Of a stretch of 64,000 bases of DNA, positions 20,989 to 30,506 are shown one piece after another. The notes beneath the pieces were generated by a model that worked only from the letters and a program-made list of their open reading frames with translations, did no database searches and was not told where the DNA came from. Origin of the DNA: Paulinella micropora (taxonomy: Eukaryota > Cercozoa > Imbricatea > Euglyphida > Paulinellidae); contig WBZZ01003133.1 of the NCBI GenBank assembly GCA_019918135.1, positions 60,001 to 124,000 of the forward strand, read 5' to 3'. Each line of letters opens with the position of its first letter. Within the stretch, counting starts at the first letter, position 1. The position numbers were made by a program, and so were the translations under genes.

Positions 20989-22546
20989 CCCTGAAAGGTG
21001 TTGGAGTAGGGGGTGGGGGGTTTGGAGGGAGGGGGAAAATGAAAATTGTGTACCCCCCCCCCCCGGCGCATTTTCGCACCCCTGTCGGAATAAGTCATGG
21101 TTTGTGGGAACGAGGAGTTCGGAGCTCATATTGACAGGGTGGCTAGCCCCAGACTCGATGTTGATGCTGATATGATTTTTTCGGAATTCACGCAAATATT
21201 TGCGTTAGGGCAGTGTCCTTAATATCAAAATTCCTTCTTTTTTTCGCACCCCTGTCGGAATAAATCATGGTTTGTGTGAACCAGGAGTTCGGAGCTCATA
21301 TTGACAGGGTGGCTAGCCCCAGACTCGATCTTGATGCTGATATAATTTCTTTGGAATTCACGCAAATATTTGCGTTAGGAGAGTGTCCTGAATGCGAAAA
21401 TTCCTTGTTTTTTTAGCCTATTTTCTGCACCCTCGTCGGAATAAATCATGGTTTGTGAACCAGGAGGAGTTGGGAGCTCATATTTACAGGGTGGCTAGCC
21501 CCAGACTTGATGTTGATGCTGATATGATTTTCTTGGAATTCACGCAAATATTTGCGTTAGGGGAGTGTCCTGAATGCCAAAGTTCCTTGTTTTTTTTCGC
21601 ACCCTCGTCGGAATAATTCATGGTTTGTGTGAACCAGGAGGAGTTGCGAGCTCATATTGACAGGGTGGCTAGCCCCAGACTTGATGTTGATGCTGATGTA
21701 GTTTTTTTTGGAATTCACGCAAATATTTGCGTTATGAGAGTGTCCTGAATGCGAAAATTCCTTTTTTTTTTTTTTTAGCACATTTTCTGCACCCTCGTCG
21801 GAATAATTCATGGTTTGTGTGAACCAGAAGGAGTTGGGAGCTCATATTGACAGGGTGGCTAGCCCCAGACTTGATGTTGATGATGATATAGTTTTTTTTG
21901 GAATTCACGCAAATATTTGCGTTAGAGGAGTGTCCTGAATGCCGAAATTCCAGGTTTTTTAGGATTACTTGCCGGTACCTCCGGCAATTGAACGTACCCT
22001 GTCGACGGGGCAGGGGGGGTCCGGGGGGCCCTCCCCCCGGGAACCCAAGCCCGGCGATTGTACGTACCCGTTTTGGTCGCGGGTGGAACCCACACCAGAA
22101 AATTGAGGTCTTGTGCCACCAGGCGCTGTTTGCGCACACCAGAGTGAGTTAGCGGCTGTTATTTGGTGTATCTGACACTTCTTGATTAGCTCTCTTCGAA
22201 AATATAAAAATTATTTTTCCGGTGGCATACACACCGGAAAATTTAGGTTTTGCGCCACCAGGCGCCGTTTGCGCACACATGAGGGAGTTTGAGGCTGATG
22301 TTTGGTGTACCCGACGGTGCGCTCTCTTCTGAGATAAAACGTTTTGGTGGCGGGTGGCACAAAAACCAGAGATTTTAGGTTTTTGTGCCACCAGAGCTTA
22401 CACTTGCGTTCTGCTGGTACCTCCGACGGGAAAGCGGGGGGCCGGGGGGCCCTACCCCCTGGAACCCCAACCCGATTGGGGAGGGGGGATGCACCGCAAT
22501 TTCGCGCACCGCAAACCATCCTTTCAGGTGTTGGCGCAGCCCCTAG
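20988..22546 (+). mobile_element. Composite repeat with Helitron-like ends, copy 2
   Basis: It has the same termini as copy 1: A|TCCCTGAAAGGTGTTGG and GTTGGCGCAGCCCCTAG|T, inside (ATT)n. It holds about six units of the roughly 170-bp repeat carrying CGCAAATATTTGCG, then units of the GCCACCAGGCGC repeat in a more diverged arrangement (CGTTTGCGCACAC). Copy number and order of internal units differ from copy 1, while the ends are conserved. Confidence 0.5.
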
Positions 22547-22587
22547 TTATTATTATTATTATTATTACTATTATTATTATTATTATT

Positions 22588-23162
22588 ATGGAGGGGTGCA
22601 CAGTATGGCACCCCACGGGAAGAGGAGGTGGTTGGGCCTCTTCCCACTGGTTTCGAGGCTATGTCGTTGTGTTGGCTCCGAGGCTATGTTGTTGTGTTGG
22701 TTCCGAGGCTATGTTGTTGTGTTGGTTCCGAGGCTATGTTGTTGCGTTGGTTCCGAGGCCATGTCGTTGTGTTGTTTTTTATAAGACATACACCACGTGG
22801 GATCAAAGGGGTATTTACATTCCGCGATCTAGGGGTGGTGACGGGTTTCGAGGCGTCCCAGACACTTACCACAAAACGTCCTCATGCGCTGGCAGACCGC
22901 ATGAAATGTCTGCTACCCCTGTGAGTACCTCCATGCGGGACCTACCCAGTCTCGTGGAGCTCTCACGCGGGGAAGATCAATCATTTGTAGTTGATTTCCT
23001 GCAAGGTACCCGACACTGTGCGGGTAGTAGGGACTTCCTTTTGGGGCCTTCTATGCAGGATGGTTAGAGTCACTCTTCCCTCCCCAACATACTCACTGTA
23101 GTCCCTGTTGGGTCGAGGGATGGAGGCGCATGGCCCTCGGGCTCAGCCATGACAGATCAATA
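22588..23162 (+). mobile_element. LINE-derived non-autonomous element, family D
   Basis: The first about 60 bp (ATGGAGGGGTGCACA...GGTGGTTGGGCCTCTTCCC) match the start of the full LINE leader at 7022. The 3' end (ATGGAGGCGCATGG...CTCAGCCATGACAG) is a version of the shared tail, followed by (ATT)n. The middle is unrelated and holds a minisatellite. It looks like a deletion derivative or chimaera built from the two ends needed for mobilisation. Confidence 0.6.
22651..22776. repeat. About 28-bp minisatellite, roughly five units
   Basis: Units of the form GTTCCGAGGCTATGTTGTTG are tandemly repeated inside the family-D element with few substitutions. Confidence 0.8.
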
Positions 23163-23220
<58 letters not shown>

Positions 23221-23393
23221 GTCTGGACCAGTATTTTCATTGAACATACCGGCCCATCTGGAAGTGTTGGAACTGCCCTTGCGGGGGTGTCATTAGAGCT
23301 TATCGATTCTTCGTACTCCCCTCACGGGTGAGACGATGGAGGCGCATGTGCAGAAATGCATCAGCCATTGACAGAGAAGCACTATTATTAATT
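23221..23393 (+). mobile_element. SINE-II, 5'-truncated
   Basis: The copy lacks the tRNA head, starting at the GTCTGGACCAGTATTTTC module, and has the usual body and GAAGCACT tail. It is preceded by (ATT)n and followed directly by another short unit (23394-23489) that ends ATGGAGGCACATGTCC...GATAAGTCT and again meets an ATT run. That second unit's head is not recognised. Confidence 0.7.
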
Positions 23394-23518
23394 CGAGTCT
23401 TTGGAGCGGAGCCGCGTCACCGAACGGTCCCGTGCTACCAATGGAGGCACATGTCCGACAGGATCAAAGGCCAATTGACTGATAAGTCTATTATTATTAA
23501 TTATTATTATTATTATTA

Positions 23519-24228
23519 TCCCTGAAAAGTGTTGGAGTAGGGGGTGGGGAGTTTGGCGGGATGGGGAAAATGGAAATTGTGTACCCACCACCCCCGGCGT
23601 TTTCGCACCCCTGTCGGAATAAATCATGGTTTGTGGGAGGAGGAGTTGGGAGCTCATATTGGCAGGGTGGCAGCCCCAGACTCGATGTTGATGCTGATAT
23701 GATTTTTTTGGAATTCACGCAAATACCTGCGTTAGGAGAATGCCCTGAACGCCAAAATTCCTTGTTTTTTTAGCCTATTTTCTGCTGACCCATCGGAATA
23801 ATTCATGGTTTGTGGGAACCAGGAGGAGTTCGGAGCTCATATTGGCAGGGTGGCTCGCCCCAGACTCGATGTTGATGCTGGTATAATTTTTCATGGAATT
23901 CACGCAAATATTTGCGTTAGGAGAGTGTCCTTAACGCCAACATTCCTTGTTTTTTTAGCCTATTTTCTGCTGTCCCATCGGAATAAATAATGGTTTGTGG
24001 GAACCAGGAGGAGTTGGGAGCTTATATTGGCAGGGTGGGTAGCCACAGACTCGATCTTGCTGCTGGCATAATTTTTTTGGAATTCACGCAAATATTTGCG
24101 TTAGGGCAGTGTCCTGATACCAAAATTCCTGTTTTTTAGCAGTACTTGCCGGTGCCTCTGGCCATTGAACGTACCCTGTCGACGGGGCAGGGGGGGGTCC
24201 GGGGGGCCTCCCCCCGGAACCCCAGCCA
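23519..24228 (+). mobile_element. Composite repeat with Helitron-like 5' end, copy 3 (partial)
   Basis: The 5' end TCCCTGAAAAGTGTTGG follows (ATT)n. Three to four of the roughly 170-bp units with CGCAAATATTTGCG-type palindromes follow, then one GTACCCTGTCGACGGGG unit. The sequence then passes straight into a DDE transposase fragment at 24229 instead of reaching a CTAG end. Confidence 0.5.
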
Positions 24229-24528
24229 TTTGCGGGAGGGTGATATTCTCGTGGTGGATAATGCGAAAATTCACGGGGCAGCGGAGGTAGATGATTTGCA
24301 AAATATGTTGTTTGCTGTTGTGGGAGTGGCATATGTACGTGTGCCTGCCTATTTTTCAGAACTCCTGCCCCCTGAGTTAGTTTTTCAGAACTCATGCCCC
24401 TTGAGTTAGTTTTTCAGAATGTGAAGCGCTATATGCGTACGCACAGAGGTTTTGGCACCTTTCGGGAGGAGATTTTGAAGGGATTTGCGTGTGGAACTCG
24501 CCAGTACAGGATGTGTATTCCCCAGTGA
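24229..24528 (+). pseudogene. IS630/Tc1-mariner-type DDE transposase, C-terminal relic
   Basis: The translation gives LREGDILVVDNAKIHGAAEV, the second catalytic Asp block (DNAxIH) of IS630/mariner-like transposases, then VRVPAYFSEL and PPELVFQNVKRYMR, the third acidic block (normally YSPxLNPxE). The stop is at 24526-24528. A tandem duplication of about 31 bp (around CTGAGTTAGTTTTTCAGAA) interrupts the frame near 24365-24415. The N-terminal half and catalytic first Asp are absent, so this is a broken DNA-transposon gene. Confidence 0.75.
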
Positions 24529-24823
24529 CTTGATTTTTAATAATATGTAAATCCGAGTCGATATATATTAATATTCTATGGAAGGTAAACTTTCAGGTTT
24601 ACTGACTGATTAAATTACCGGATCTGTATATTAATATATTGATTTCTATGATTGTTAATATATATCGGAGTAAAAAACTTAACGCATATATATATGTAAA
24701 TATATATATATATAAAGTTAAGTGTATAAAAAAGTTTAAGCGTATCAAAAAAAAGTTGAAATTATTAATATTAATATAAAAAAGTTTAATATAAAAAAGT
24801 TAAACGTATAAAAAAAGTTAATA
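24529..24823. other. AT-rich spacer without genes
   Basis: This is AT-rich sequence with a TATATA run near 24690-24712 and several repeats of the form AAAAAAGTTTAA. I see no coding frame. Confidence 0.7.
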
Positions 24824-25037
24824 CTGTGGACATTCAAGTGGCAAAACATTCAGACTTTGACCTCATCTTTCTCAATCAATATTTGAAATCATCTGAGGGA
24901 AATGCAGCGCACACCGTTGGAAAGCTCTTGTGCTAAGCTTTCCAATGCTGGCTTCAGATTTGTCGTATTAGTATCACTTAGATTGATGGAGAACGATGAG
25001 ATCAAAGTTGAATGTTTTGCCACTTGAATGTCCACAG
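24824..25037. mobile_element. MITE with long terminal inverted repeats and TA target duplication
   Basis: The left end CTGTGGACATTCAAGTGGCA is repeated in reverse complement at the right end, and the similarity continues for about 45-60 bp with mismatches. TA flanks both ends (24822-24823 and 25038-25039), as expected for Tc1/mariner-type insertion. At 214 bp it has no coding capacity. Confidence 0.75.
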
Positions 25038-25053
25038 TAATATGTTTATAAAA

Positions 25054-25269
25054 TGTGGACATCACCCCCCGAATTATCAGGTAAAAACTTATTTATAGAT
25101 TTCGTCTGGCCGGACACGTCTGAAATGCCAATTTGATCCTGGTCTTTTGACTGCTTTTTGTCTTTGCGTCACTTAGCTAATATAACGAGACATCGTTCTC
25201 TTTTTGAGGACTGTGTTTGGTTTTTTTACCGACTTACTCTTCCATTAAGCTATCGTTGGGGATAGTACA
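25054..25269 (+). repeat. 5' LTR of gypsy element
   Basis: 216 bp with TG...CA ends, matching 35081-35296 along its full length. It is followed by a leader with two near-palindromes at 25302-25326 and 25348-25370. Confidence 0.9.
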
Positions 25270-25881
25270 TTTAGAGTCCATAGCTAAAGGCTGGTTTCTT
25301 TTCTGATCTGTCGTACAGACATCAGATAAGCACAAATTTATTTTTCGCTGATCTGTCGCACAGACATCAGACGAAAACAAACACTCCTACTCATCCTCAA
25401 ACAAAAAACTTACAAACAAGCAATCAATTTGTCACAAGCTGGCATACCCTTTAGCCCTTGTGCACATTTGGCTTCTGTTTGCTCTTCTACAAGACACCAG
25501 ACCACACCTACTCCACTCCCTCTTGCTGCTTGCATAAAGCCAAGTAGGACAAGTGCGAAACAAACATCAAACAAACACATAGACAGAGGAGAAACGAGCA
25601 CAGCACTCCCATTCTCAAACCATTTTCTTTGCATTTTCTCTGCAGAAACCAGAGGAAATTGCACATCTCTCACACAAGAGCAAGACAAGTATCAAAGCAC
25701 TGTCCGACGACAGACTGACTTCTACAAAACAGCTCTTTTGACCAAACTATCGTTATCTCTGTGTAGGGCCTGACGCCCTATAACTATTTCAACAGAGAAA
25801 AGGAAGAAGGAGAAGAAGGTTGCATAGAGTGATAAGAATAACAGAAGAAAAAAAAAACAGACGAGACTCTCATAACATAAG

Positions 25882-27275
25882 ATGGAAGACGAGAATGAGC
25901 AGGCTGGTGTGACACCAACTGATTATGGTCCTAGTGAGGGAGGAGAGGAGCAGGAGCAGGAGACTCAGTACTCAGAAGAGAGGGGGGATAGAGATGGAGA
26001 GGAGAGAGGAGTATACGTATACAGCCGATGTAGAGCCGACAGGGGGGGGTGATGCACAAGAAGCGAGTGCAGGTCAGACTGGAGGCTCTCCACTGACAGA
26101 GGCAGAGAGAGAGGAGATGGAGGATGTTGGCCAGAATGTCCCAAATACATGGGAACAGTTGGCTACATATGATGATGAAGAGTCCTTCTTCTTTAACTAC
26201 CCAATCTATATTATAAAACACACATCTACATTTCTTACGATAAAAGGAATAGACCAGGACAAGGTCAAAGCAACCTCCATCGAAATTCCCGGCCTTGCGA
26301 AGCCTCTCTTCAACAAAGTGAGGTTTGAGGAAGAAGAGTGCCATTGCAGGATATCAAATATGGCGACACTCTTACACTGTGCGACATATACGACATATCT
26401 GCAACACTCTACGCTGCTGTGCTCGTTGCGGAATTTCATGAACGCACAAACATACAGTGGAAAAATAAACGCACAACTGCAGCATGGCTGTCTGTCTGTG
26501 ATGTCCGCACTGATATCAAGAATCTAGAAAGAAAGTTCGAAGGTAGAAACCAAAGTGGCATTTAGTTCGCCCTTGAGGCTTTTGTAACTGCCTTCACACG
26601 GGCTTACAATGAGATGTACAAAGCCCTGAAAGACAACACAAGGCAACATCCTGTTTACGAGGAGGTTGACCAGTCTTGTCAGGTGCTTGAACGCCTCACA
26701 CAACTCCATAAGGGGCTCTTTGAGGGGAAGGAGCAAAAACCAGCATGGAAGCAATGGGCCCACACGAAGAATCACACTCTCATTAAGGCCCTCTCACAAC
26801 AATCCCAAATAATAACAGAGCTGATAAGTCTTCCATGAGAGAAAAGGCACACTTCCTCTCTAGTGCCACAGGGCTTGCACAGTTCGTGACTCATCTAGCA
26901 CGACAGGTGAAAGAAGAAGAGACGAGACAGAAAGAGGAGAAGGAGCAGAAGGAGAAGATACCTGTGGCAATGGCAGTAGCACGGGTGGCTCCACAGCCAA
27001 CGGCTCCACCTACCACATCTAACCCAGCTCCCGAGAAAGCAGGAGGAGGACCCTCAGGAGGAGGACCCCAAGGGGGAGGGACAGTAATTAACTTGACTGA
27101 GAAAAAGAAGGCGCTGCAGGCAGCCCTAGCTAAAATCAAAATTGGGGGAGGGGGCCTTAAGCTCTATGCTATCACTGCCAATGAGGCTGACACAGAGAAG
27201 ACCCTCATGACTAAGTTCAATGAACAGATGCTTCCAGAAACCAGTGTGAGGTGGAGCAGGAGTATGAAGTCCTAG
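25882..27275 (+). CDS. Gypsy gag-like region, N-terminal part (fossil)
   Basis: The first ATG after the leader (25882) opens an acidic Glu/Gly-rich N-terminus. Further on are helical, charged segments (about 26600-26830) and a Lys/Glu- and Pro-rich stretch (about 26835-27110). The position between the 5' LTR and the RNA-binding part fits gag, but no capsid motif is recognised with confidence. It is not one continuous frame. Confidence 0.45.
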
Positions 27276-27533
27276 AACATCTCTGTGATCGATCCCTCCT
27301 TGGAGCTGCTTTTGATCGTATAACTTACCAGAAGTACAGAGGAGAGGAGGAGCTAGCAAGGAAAGGTGGACATGCAGAGATGAGTTGTACTCTGGCCATT
27401 GCTGCCCTCATTCGATATTTTAAGGCAAGTGGATACCAACACTTGTGCACGGGCACATTGATTGGGTTTGAAATTTTCGACTTAGTATCGGAGCAGTTGC
27501 AGTCTGTCACTCAGCTTGCATCTGTCTTAACAA

Positions 27534-28480
27534 ATGTGGGCACCCAGTACTCTCTTTTATAACCATAAAGCCATACTCCTATATTTCCTCAGTGCTTTGC
27601 ACGTCTACAACAAAAATGAGCTCACACTGCTCATGCAAGACTGCAAAACCTTCGACAAGGTAAAGCACTTGAACTTTTTGGCGATGAGCGTCTTTGAGGC
27701 CACGACTAAGGCCGTGAGGCCGAAAATGTTGTGGACCGAAGTAATGACCGCTTGTCAGAGGCTCGACAGCCAGACAGCATCCTTGATCGGTTCTGCCTCG
27801 GCTTCTGCTCAACCGCAAGCCGCACATACGCAACGATCTCTAGGAAAGCGACCAAGAGAGAACAGTCGTGAAGCTAACACACCTTGTATTCGTTGGTGGG
27901 CACGGGCACAATGCTTCAAACACACAAATAAAAAATGCTCGTACAACCACGATGTCGAGGACACCCGCATCCGAAACACACTCCTCAAGAACGTATGGTC
28001 GGACGAAACCAACACCGTCGCCGTTCTGCGCCGACTGCGCAATGATCCGGGGTGGAAATTACAGGATGTCGCGGACCATGACCACGAACTAGCTGACGCG
28101 ATCAATTCTCTTTGCGCTAGAGATGATCGGAAGACGGCAGCCATAGAAGCCGCAAGTAGAGGAAGAGGTGGAACACGAGGAAGAGGAGGAGGGAGAGGAA
28201 TCAATCGAGGAGGAGGAGCCCCTTTCGCACAAGGCACATACACTCGCGGGGGGAGAGAGGATTTGTGAGAAGAGGAGGAGGAAGAGGTGTATTTCAAGGT
28301 AGAGGAGGAGGAAGATGGGTTGGCCGATGTGGATACGGCAGCGCAGAGCGCAGAGATGGGGGCTGGCCAGACGGCTCGAGCTCAAGCTCGAGTTCCTCAG
28401 CACCACAGGCCTATGCGACATCAGGCGCAACCACTACCGACACTGATGCCGACTCAGGTAACAGATTTGAGGTAGTCCAA
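27534..28480 (+). CDS. Gypsy nucleocapsid-like region with Cys/His cluster and RGG box (fossil)
   Basis: The protein contains CFKHTNKKCSYNHD, a small Cys/His cluster resembling a CCCH-type finger and not the usual CCHC knuckle, then a long RGG/RGRGG run typical of RNA-binding proteins. A nearly identical copy is at 42409-43152. The role inferred is genomic RNA binding. Confidence 0.6.
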
Positions 28481-28534
28481 TGACTAGAGAAGGAGGGAGA
28501 AAGCAGAACAACAAAAATTGCACGATACACCGTT

Positions 28535-29005
28535 GTGCAGGTCCCAACCAAGGGTACCAGTGAGTCTAAGAGCCCACAGCAGGCCACAGACCAACTCAAA
28601 GGTAGTACAATACCAGTACACCCATCACGACAACAAACAGTGCATGCTGCTAATAGGCAGGCGAGTAAAGCGCTGGCAAAGAGAAAGCAGGCGGGCCTGT
28701 CGCAGCCACAGCCGAAGAAAGTAAGAATAGAACCGGCAATCAATCTTATCAACTTGCCGAGACAGACAATAGACAAGGAGGATGGAGGACATCAACCTCT
28801 CCTCACGGTCTCAAACAGAGAAAGCAAGGACAATCATCCTTCGCCTGTGAACAATACCCAAACAGACATTACGAAAACGGCAGAAAGGGAGGAGGAGGCG
28901 AACCTCGAGAAAAGGATACAGATTTTAGAACACAAGCTCCTTGTATTGGCCTTAAAAAGTCACCGGCCAGACGCTTTAAAGATGCTATACAAACCTTTTT
29001 TGTGA
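28535..29005 (+). CDS. Gypsy internal ORF, Lys/Gln-rich (fossil)
   Basis: 156 residues, charged, with a helical C-terminal stretch (EEEANLEKRIQILEHKLL). The function is not recognised. It is conserved in the second copy at 43204-43674. Confidence 0.4.
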   Translation: MQVPTKGTSESKSPQQATDQLKGSTIPVHPSRQQTVHAANRQASKALAKRKQAGLSQPQPKKVRIEPAINLINLPRQTIDKEDGGHQPLLTVSNRESKDNHPSPVNNTQTDITKTAEREEEANLEKRIQILEHKLLVLALKSHRPDALKMLYKPFL

Positions 29006-29181
29006 AACATTAAATACCTTTATAAACGTTGGTAATGATACTATGGCGAATACTAATAGTGTCGGCTGGAAATTTACCACGAAATACCATGCGTGGTTAG
29101 AAACTAATATGAAAAAATCATCGGGCACCTTGAAAGGAGTTTCGGACGGATATAACGGGCATCATCACTTTAAATTTTAAA

Positions 29182-29544
29182 TTGAAATCCGGACGAGTAT
29201 GTCGAGTGGACTTGTACGTTGTCTCCGAATACCACGGATCTGTTCTTTTGTCGTACGACCAACTGACGACAATGAACGTAGTGATTGATTGCGCCGCCAA
29301 AAGAGTCATATACGGCGTAGAGCCAGGAGAAGAATATACTGTCGACTCTTTCCATGCTATTGACTCATACGAGGCCCTACACCTAGGGGTAGCATCGGAA
29401 GGGGAACGGGTGGCCATTACACACGCATATGAGGCATATATGCCAACGGACGCGGTGTCTAAAGATGGTTCAAACCTGTCAGACAAGAGAGAGGCGGAGG
29501 TCTATACGGCTACAGTCTCTACACATGGGATAAAAAGTCGATAG
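29182..29544 (+). CDS. Gypsy retropepsin-like segment (fossil)
   Basis: The stretch LLSYDQLTTMNVVIDCAAKR resembles the C-terminal half of retroelement aspartic proteases (a hydrophobic-Asp block followed by V/I-Y-G). It sits just before the pre-RT region, where protease belongs. The second copy is at 43851-44213. Confidence 0.45.
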   Translation: MKSGRVCRVDLYVVSEYHGSVLLSYDQLTTMNVVIDCAAKRVIYGVEPGEEYTVDSFHAIDSYEALHLGVASEGERVAITHAYEAYMPTDAVSKDGSNLSDKREAEVYTATVSTHGIKSR

Positions 29545-29582
29545 ACGATCTCATTGAAAAGAGGAAAGAGGAGATTATATGC

Positions 29583-30506
29583 ATGGGGAAAAGGTGCCCA
29601 TCGCTGGCGAGATTTGGAGAAGGAGCAGGGGCCTATGCATATATTACCAACGGGTATTGCTTTCACGTAAAGGTGCAAGAGAAGGACAGACAGGAGTTTA
29701 TACCGAGGAGAAGGGGACGACTCCCTGATATCCCGGCAGAAGATATTAAAAGCTTTATTACCGAATTCTGGGGTGACGAGCCTACGTGGCCGCGCTCACT
29801 GACAGAAGTGAAAAAGTGCCTGCGCACTCTTTTTGAAAACAATAAACCATATACGGTTATACTCCCATACAATGAGAAGGCGATATGGGCGCAGGAGATA
29901 CGGGACCGGCTTATTGATCATCCGATACCGGTGCTCTCACGGAAGCAACACTTAGTGGTGGCTTGTCGTCTCGGGACTCGTGAGCAGAGCAGTGCATACA
30001 AGCGGAAGCTCAGAGACCATGACAAGTTGAAATTGATTCCTCAAGCATTCACATGCTTCGATGGTTTCTACACCCAAAAAGCTCCGTTGCACTATGCGAG
30101 ATTAATAGATATGTTGGTAGGTCTGGCGGAGGACGACGAACCAGACACTGCCACATATCAAAAAACGGGAATGGACGATATATCAGAAGAAGAGTTGGGC
30201 TTGGAGGAGGACAGAGCACCCCTCAAGCATCACAAGAGAATGTCAGAGGAGGAGTTTAAGGCGGCGATAGACGAGACATTGGCAGGAGCAGGTACGGAGA
30301 AGGAGAAAGAGGTTTTGAAAGAGAGATTGAAGGCGAACAAAATGATTTTCGACCCCCCTCAAGCGGGAGGTGTCAAGCCGGAAGACTTCACCGCGGTTAT
30401 TTGTAAAATACCAGGTGCTGAGCCTTCCCCGGCGCCACGACGGGCAAATCTGAGTATACATGAAGCAAAAGATCGCAGAAGAACAAGCACAACAGTTACT
30501 CGATGA
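29583..30506 (+). CDS. Gypsy pre-RT segment (fossil)
   Basis: Charged protein of about 300 residues between the protease-like part and RT. Its C-terminal RRANLSIHEAK resembles the linker just before RT in gypsy elements. The second copy (44252-45232) is nearly identical. Confidence 0.5.
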   Translation: MGKRCPSLARFGEGAGAYAYITNGYCFHVKVQEKDRQEFIPRRRGRLPDIPAEDIKSFITEFWGDEPTWPRSLTEVKKCLRTLFENNKPYTVILPYNEKAIWAQEIRDRLIDHPIPVLSRKQHLVVACRLGTREQSSAYKRKLRDHDKLKLIPQAFTCFDGFYTQKAPLHYARLIDMLVGLAEDDEPDTATYQKTGMDDISEEELGLEEDRAPLKHHKRMSEEEFKAAIDETLAGAGTEKEKEVLKERLKANKMIFDPPQAGGVKPEDFTAVICKIPGAEPSPAPRRANLSIHEAKDRRRTSTTVTR

